From: Candidatus Thorarchaeota archaeon
GTDB taxonomy: Archaea > Asgardarchaeota > Thorarchaeia > Thorarchaeales > Thorarchaeaceae
Direction of reading: 5' to 3'
Length of the DNA: 9,501 nt
NCBI GenBank assembly: GCA_013138615.1
Contig: WTCK01000267.1
Span: forward strand, 1 to 9,501
The notes under the pieces were generated by a model, which ran no database searches, was not told where the DNA came from, and saw only the letters and a program-made list of their open reading frames with translations. Both the position numbers and the translations under genes were made by a program. Below are positions 6,311-9,501 of the stretch, piece after piece (positions within the stretch are counted from its first letter, which is position 1; each line of letters begins with the position of its first letter).

Positions 6311-7360
6311 ATGACAGATGACAAGATGCATCTTGGAGTTTGGGAGAAGTACCTCGCAGTTTGGGTGGCCCTCTGTATGGCCATCGGCCTATTGCTGTCC
6401 CAAGTCGTCCCCGGTCTGAGCATAGCGATTAACAGCTGGCAGTACATGGGCATCTCAATTCCTATTGGCATATGCCTGTTCCTCATGATCTACCCGGCCC
6501 TCTTGAACATCCAATTATCAGAGATTAGGAAAATCACCAAAGCACCTAAGCCTATAGTCCTCACCATCCTCTCCAACTGGATACTAGCCCCAATAGTTAC
6601 AGTGATTCTAGCCAATATGTTCCTGGCGGGACACGACCAACTCATAGTGTCCCTGATACTGCTGGGCGCAAGCCCATGCACAGCTATGGTCCTAGTTTGG
6701 GGTAGGATGGCTGAGGGCAACCAAGAGCAGAACCTCATTAACACCAGTCTGAACACTGTGACCATCATGGTCCTGTATGTGCCCATCGTTGGGCTGCTGA
6801 CGGGCATTCAAAATATCCCGATCGATTGGATGATGCTCGTGATATCTGTGGTCGTGTTCATAGGCATCCCCATGGTCTTGGGTTACCTTTCCAGGAGATA
6901 CCTTACCAGCACACGGGGTGAGGAATGGTTCCAAGGCGTTTACCGACCAGCCGTGGGCAAGGTTTCAATGATTGCTCTTCTCACGACGCTAATAGTGCTG
7001 TTCAGCCTGAATGGCAATGTCCTCATACAGCATCCGGATCTCATAGCGCTCGTTTCGGTTCCGTTGCTGTTAGGATTCTTCATAGTTGTTGGCATCAATT
7101 TGTTGGTCACGAAGATTGCTAACCTCCGGTACGAGGAAGGCATAATCACCGTGATTATTGGTTCTTCAAGTCACTTCGAGATAGCCATTGCGACAGCAAT
7201 TGCCCTCTGCGGGCTGGGCTCCCAAGCCGCCCTCGGCACTACAATGGGCCTCTTCTGGGAGGTTCCCATCATGCTAAGCTTGGTCTACCTTGGCAAAAGG
7301 CTCAACAAGAGAGGTTTCTGGAGAAAGGAAACAGTAGCAGCCATTAATACAACAACTTAG
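6311..7360 (+). CDS. acr3: ACR3-type arsenite efflux permease
   Basis: This 349-residue integral membrane protein has about ten hydrophobic segments (roughly 14-34, 43-63, 82-104, 108-130, 144-164, 172-193, 217-235, 243-266, 276-300, 305-327), the usual ACR3 topology in the bile-acid/sodium symporter fold. GASPCTAMVLVWG (119-131) carries the conserved Cys123 needed for arsenite transport in characterised ACR3 proteins. SSSHFEIAIATAI (285-297) holds the second conserved acidic residue, Glu290. EVPIMLSLVYLGKRL is the typical end. It should export arsenite, and perhaps antimonite, from the cytoplasm. No arsR, arsC, arsA or arsM is seen in this window, so the gene stands apart from a normal ars operon. 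It lies 36 bp after the dehydrogenase and is followed by a T-run. The family call is firm; the substrate is inferred from the family. Confidence 0.92.
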   Translation: MTDDKMHLGVWEKYLAVWVALCMAIGLLLSQVVPGLSIAINSWQYMGISIPIGICLFLMIYPALLNIQLSEIRKITKAPKPIVLTILSNWILAPIVTVILANMFLAGHDQLIVSLILLGASPCTAMVLVWGRMAEGNQEQNLINTSLNTVTIMVLYVPIVGLLTGIQNIPIDWMMLVISVVVFIGIPMVLGYLSRRYLTSTRGEEWFQGVYRPAVGKVSMIALLTTLIVLFSLNGNVLIQHPDLIALVSVPLLLGFFIVVGINLLVTKIANLRYEEGIITVIIGSSSHFEIAIATAIALCGLGSQAALGTTMGLFWEVPIMLSLVYLGKRLNKRGFWRKETVAAINTTT

Positions 7361-7368
7361 CCAAGAAA

Positions 7369-7373
7369 TTTTT
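7369..7373 (+). terminator. T-run terminator after acr3
   Basis: TTTTT begins 9 bases after the acr3 stop, in the context AAGAAATTTTTCGC. Archaeal transcription often ends at such T-runs without a hairpin. It would separate acr3 from the FGGY kinase, which has its own promoter signals. Confidence 0.4.
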
Positions 7374-7396
7374 CGCATCTGGAAACGTGAGTACTC

Positions 7397-7422
7397 ATTC
7401 TTAGAACACGTGTTCCAAGAAT
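7397..7422. promoter_or_regulatory. 26-bp near-perfect palindrome, likely operator of the FGGY kinase
   Basis: The left arm ATTCTTAGAA, a CACGTG core and the right arm TTCCAAGAAT pair in 12 of 13 positions; the only mismatch is A7403 against C7416. The centre (between 7409 and 7410) lies 30 bp, about three helical turns, upstream of the TATA-like box at 7437. This fits a dimeric regulator bound just upstream of the basal promoter. CCAAGAA also occurs at 7361-7367 as a possible half-site, maybe by chance. The regulator itself is not in the window. Confidence 0.65.
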
Positions 7423-7436
7423 ACAGTGTTATTCTA

Positions 7437-7442
7437 TTTATA
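7437..7442 (+). promoter_or_regulatory. TATA box for the FGGY kinase
   Basis: TTTATA in the context TTCTATTTATAGCC is centred about 36 bases before ATG 7476. A start about 25 bases downstream would give a leader near 10-12 bases. Its position between the palindrome and the gene makes this the best-supported promoter in the window. Confidence 0.5.
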
Positions 7443-7475
7443 GCCGATTCGCTTCTAGTGATGAAGGGATAGGCA

Positions 7476-9056
7476 ATGACAGCCGATGAACGAGAGAGTA
7501 AGTATGTTCTCGCGGTGGACCATGGCACTTCAGCCATGAAGGTAGCCCTCGCAAACATGAGTGGCGACATTCTCGCCTTCGAAATGGAAGAAACGCCGCT
7601 GTACCTCTTAGAAGGCGGTGGTGCAGAGCAGGATCCAGATGAGTGGTGGACGGCTCTCATTGCATGTGCCAAACGGATTGTTGACAAGAATCTTGTTCCT
7701 GTTGATGACATTGTTGCAGTCTGCAACTCGAGTCAGTGGTCCGGCACTGTGGCTGTTGATGCGAACGGTAATCACCTCATGAATGCAATAATCTGGATGG
7801 ACTCTCGAGGCGCTCCATACATCGCCAAGTACCTGCGAGGGATTGTGAACATCCAAGGATACGGCATCTTGAACCTTCTCAAATGGCTTTACAAGACCGC
7901 CGGAATTCCTGCAAACGCTGGCAAGGACCCAATCGCGCACATTTTGTTCCTGAAGCACGAGCGCCCGGAGATCTATGAGAAAACGTACAAGTTCTTGGAG
8001 CCAAAGGATTTCTTGAACCTAAAGTTCACTGGGAAATTCGCAGCCTCCTACGACTCCATAATGCTTCACTGGCTGGCGAATACACGGGACATCTGGAATA
8101 TTCATTACGATAAAGCTCTCATCAAGAAATTACGCATAGATCAAGACAAATTGCCCCCATTACAGAGTTCTATTGATGTGCTTGGAGTTGTGTCTAAGGA
8201 CGTTGCGGACTTGATTGGAATCAATCGAGACGTGCAAGTTGTCACGGGGTCTCCCGACCTTCAGTCTGCTATGATTGGCTCGGGCGCAGTGAAGGACTAC
8301 GAGGGCCACATCTACATTGGAACTAGTAGCTGGATACTCTGCCATGTGCCTTTCAAGAAGACGGACCTCTCCCACAACATGGCTTCAATTCCCTCTACGA
8401 TTCCCGGAAGATACTTCGTCGTCAATGAACAGGAGTCTGCGGGAGCCTGCCTGACATTCCTGAGAGACAACATCTTCTACCCCGACGATAAGACACGCTA
8501 TGGCAATCCGGATGTCTACAGGGAATTTGACAAGATAGTAGAGAATGCGCCTCCTGGAAGTAACAAACTAATCTTCACTCCATGGCTGTATGGCGAGCGA
8601 ACTCCGGTGGAGAATCACACACTGCGTGGAGGATTCCACAATCTCTCTCTGCCAATCGACCGCCCGAACATGATACGAGCCGTGTTCGAGGGCGTTGCCT
8701 ACAATAGTCGATGGCTGCTTCAGGGCGTTGAGAAGTTCATTAAGAGGAAGCTGGATCCGCTGAATATCATTGGTGGTGGAGCACAGTCCGACATCTGGTG
8801 CCAGATATATGCAGATGTCTTGAATAGGACCATCCGACAGGTCAAGGACCCAATATACGCAAATGCAAGAGGTGCGGCGCTCATTGCATCTGTGGCTCTG
8901 GGATATTGCGCTTTCGACGAAATTTGTCATTTGGTCCAGTTCTCGAATGAGTTCCATCCGAATCCTGATAACAGGGCACTCTATGATGAGCTCTTTGCAG
9001 AGTTTCTCCAGCTATACAAAAGCAACGAACAGATCTACAAGCGACTGAATACGTAA
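7476..9056 (+). CDS. FGGY family carbohydrate kinase (xylulokinase-like)
   Basis: This 526-residue cytosolic kinase has both FGGY domains. The N-domain has the phosphate loop VDHGTSAMKVAL (14-25) and the AIIWMDSR motif (104-111). TGSPDLQSAMIGSGAV (257-272) carries Asp261, the likely catalytic base, and IGTSSWI (281-287) follows. The C-domain has TPWLYGERTP (368-377) and the FGGY signature region NIIGGGAQSDIWCQIYADVLNR (430-451), then NARGAALIASVALG. It would phosphorylate a sugar or polyol with ATP. The substrate is uncertain: where xylulokinases have QMHG, this protein has QWSG (87-90), and GGGDN is GSPDL, so the annotation 'xylulokinase' would overstate the evidence. It has its own promoter with TATA box and palindrome, and no sugar-pathway neighbour. 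Only a weak AGGG precedes ATG 7476. Confidence 0.9.
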   Translation: MTADERESKYVLAVDHGTSAMKVALANMSGDILAFEMEETPLYLLEGGGAEQDPDEWWTALIACAKRIVDKNLVPVDDIVAVCNSSQWSGTVAVDANGNHLMNAIIWMDSRGAPYIAKYLRGIVNIQGYGILNLLKWLYKTAGIPANAGKDPIAHILFLKHERPEIYEKTYKFLEPKDFLNLKFTGKFAASYDSIMLHWLANTRDIWNIHYDKALIKKLRIDQDKLPPLQSSIDVLGVVSKDVADLIGINRDVQVVTGSPDLQSAMIGSGAVKDYEGHIYIGTSSWILCHVPFKKTDLSHNMASIPSTIPGRYFVVNEQESAGACLTFLRDNIFYPDDKTRYGNPDVYREFDKIVENAPPGSNKLIFTPWLYGERTPVENHTLRGGFHNLSLPIDRPNMIRAVFEGVAYNSRWLLQGVEKFIKRKLDPLNIIGGGAQSDIWCQIYADVLNRTIRQVKDPIYANARGAALIASVALGYCAFDEICHLVQFSNEFHPNPDNRALYDELFAEFLQLYKSNEQIYKRLNT

Positions 9057-9079
9057 CAGCAGAGCTAGTCGATGCCAGT

Positions 9080-9501
9080 CTACTCGCCATAGTATCTTCG
9101 TAGAACCCTTAGCGCACGCAGAGTAATCCACTTCGATGGCTTATACTTAACCTCAATGTCACAGAGCATTTTGCCATTGAATGTGTCCTTGAGAAGCCAC
9201 TTGCCATCCTCTGGACGATTTACAATTACTAGGTCGATTGCGTCTTGCATTCTCTCGTCATGGACTTCAAGGCCAGTCAGTAGATCAAGAACCTCAAGGG
9301 CATCCGACTGGTAGAACATGGGAAATCCAAATCTCTTCCATCCTGCCTTGTCCTTGCGGCTTCCATCTGGCGCGCGCAGATACTTGTAGATTCTATTATC
9401 CAAGATTATCTCCACCTCTTGGTCGATAATCTCTCTAATCCTCTTCGACCGTTTCTTCCTCGGGATAGAAGCAAGTCCCCTGAGAAGCTTGACTCCACCC
9501 A
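9080..9501 (-). CDS. prenyltransferase/squalene oxidase repeat-like protein, C-terminal fragment (5' end outside window)
   Basis: The frame stays open to the right edge, so the start lies beyond the window; the GTG at 9415 is only an internal Val codon. The visible 140 residues begin GGVKLLRGLASIPRKKRSR and include WKRFGFPMFYQSDALEVLDLLT, WLLKDTFNGKM and KPSKWITLRALRVLRRYYG. These blocks match a widespread group of proteins built from terpenoid-cyclase/prenyltransferase-like alpha-alpha repeats, sometimes mislabelled as NifH. Their function is not established. No transmembrane segment is visible in this part. It converges on the FGGY kinase with 23 bp between the two stop codons. Confidence 0.75.
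   Translation of the reverse strand, partial: GGVKLLRGLASIPRKKRSKRIREIIDQEVEIILDNRIYKYLRAPDGSRKDKAGWKRFGFPMFYQSDALEVLDLLTGLEVHDERMQDAIDLVIVNRPEDGKWLLKDTFNGKMLCDIEVKYKPSKWITLRALRVLRRYYGE

Noticed and set aside
7274..7726. 150-codon open frame on the minus strand across the acr3 end, the intergenic gap and the kinase start
   Set aside because: It overlaps two conserved genes and the promoter with its palindrome, and the translated product is Ser/Arg-rich without recognisable motifs. It is an antisense shadow.
8568..8957. 129-codon minus-strand open frame inside the FGGY kinase
   Set aside because: It lies wholly inside a strongly conserved coding region and has no recognisable motif.
1..9501. 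CRISPR array, insertion sequence, toxin-antitoxin or defence cluster
   Set aside because: No regularly spaced repeats, terminal inverted repeats, transposase, integrase, nuclease or helicase motifs were seen on either strand.

Overview
The window looks like chromosomal DNA from an archaeon, most plausibly an Asgard archaeon. Three things point to an archaeon: several starts carry close matches to the archaeal Shine-Dalgarno GGAGGTGAT, some intergenic gaps hold TATA-like boxes, and the genes fall in families common in archaea (AcoX-type ATP-NAD kinase, SAM hydroxide adenosyltransferase, DUF5714). The Asgard call rests mainly on a complete Rab/Ras-like small GTPase at 533-1090 with all five G motifs. 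The balanced base composition and intermixed housekeeping genes would suit a Thorarchaeota-like genome, but I cannot prove the lineage from sequence alone.

Layout, left to right. (1) 3-359: the C-terminal end of an alpha/beta hydrolase. (2) 533-3789: four collinear plus-strand genes, namely the small GTPase, an orphan 193-residue protein with a hydrophobic tail, an AcoX-type ATP-NAD kinase and a DUF62 SAM hydroxide adenosyltransferase. (3) 3782-4525 on the minus strand: a cysteine-rich DUF5714 protein that overlaps the SAM enzyme tail to tail by 8 bp. (4) 4673-9056, plus strand: a small NTF2-like orphan, a saccharopine-dehydrogenase-family oxidoreductase, an ACR3-type arsenite exporter and an FGGY carbohydrate kinase. 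The kinase has its own promoter region, with a TATA box and a 26-bp near-perfect palindrome. (5) 9080 to the right edge, minus strand: the C-terminal part of a prenyltransferase/squalene-oxidase-repeat-like protein.

The genes do not form an obvious single pathway. They are mostly metabolic (NADP supply, SAM turnover, an NAD(P)-dependent dehydrogenase, a sugar kinase), with one transporter and one eukaryote-like GTPase. I see no mobile element, CRISPR array, tRNA or rRNA, and no gene-free stretch longer than about 175 bases. The most interesting items are the GTPase beside an orphan with a possible membrane tail, the palindrome before the FGGY kinase, and that kinase's substrate-site residues, which do not match xylulokinase. 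I do not see a clear-cut undescribed system. The findings are leads, not claims of one.
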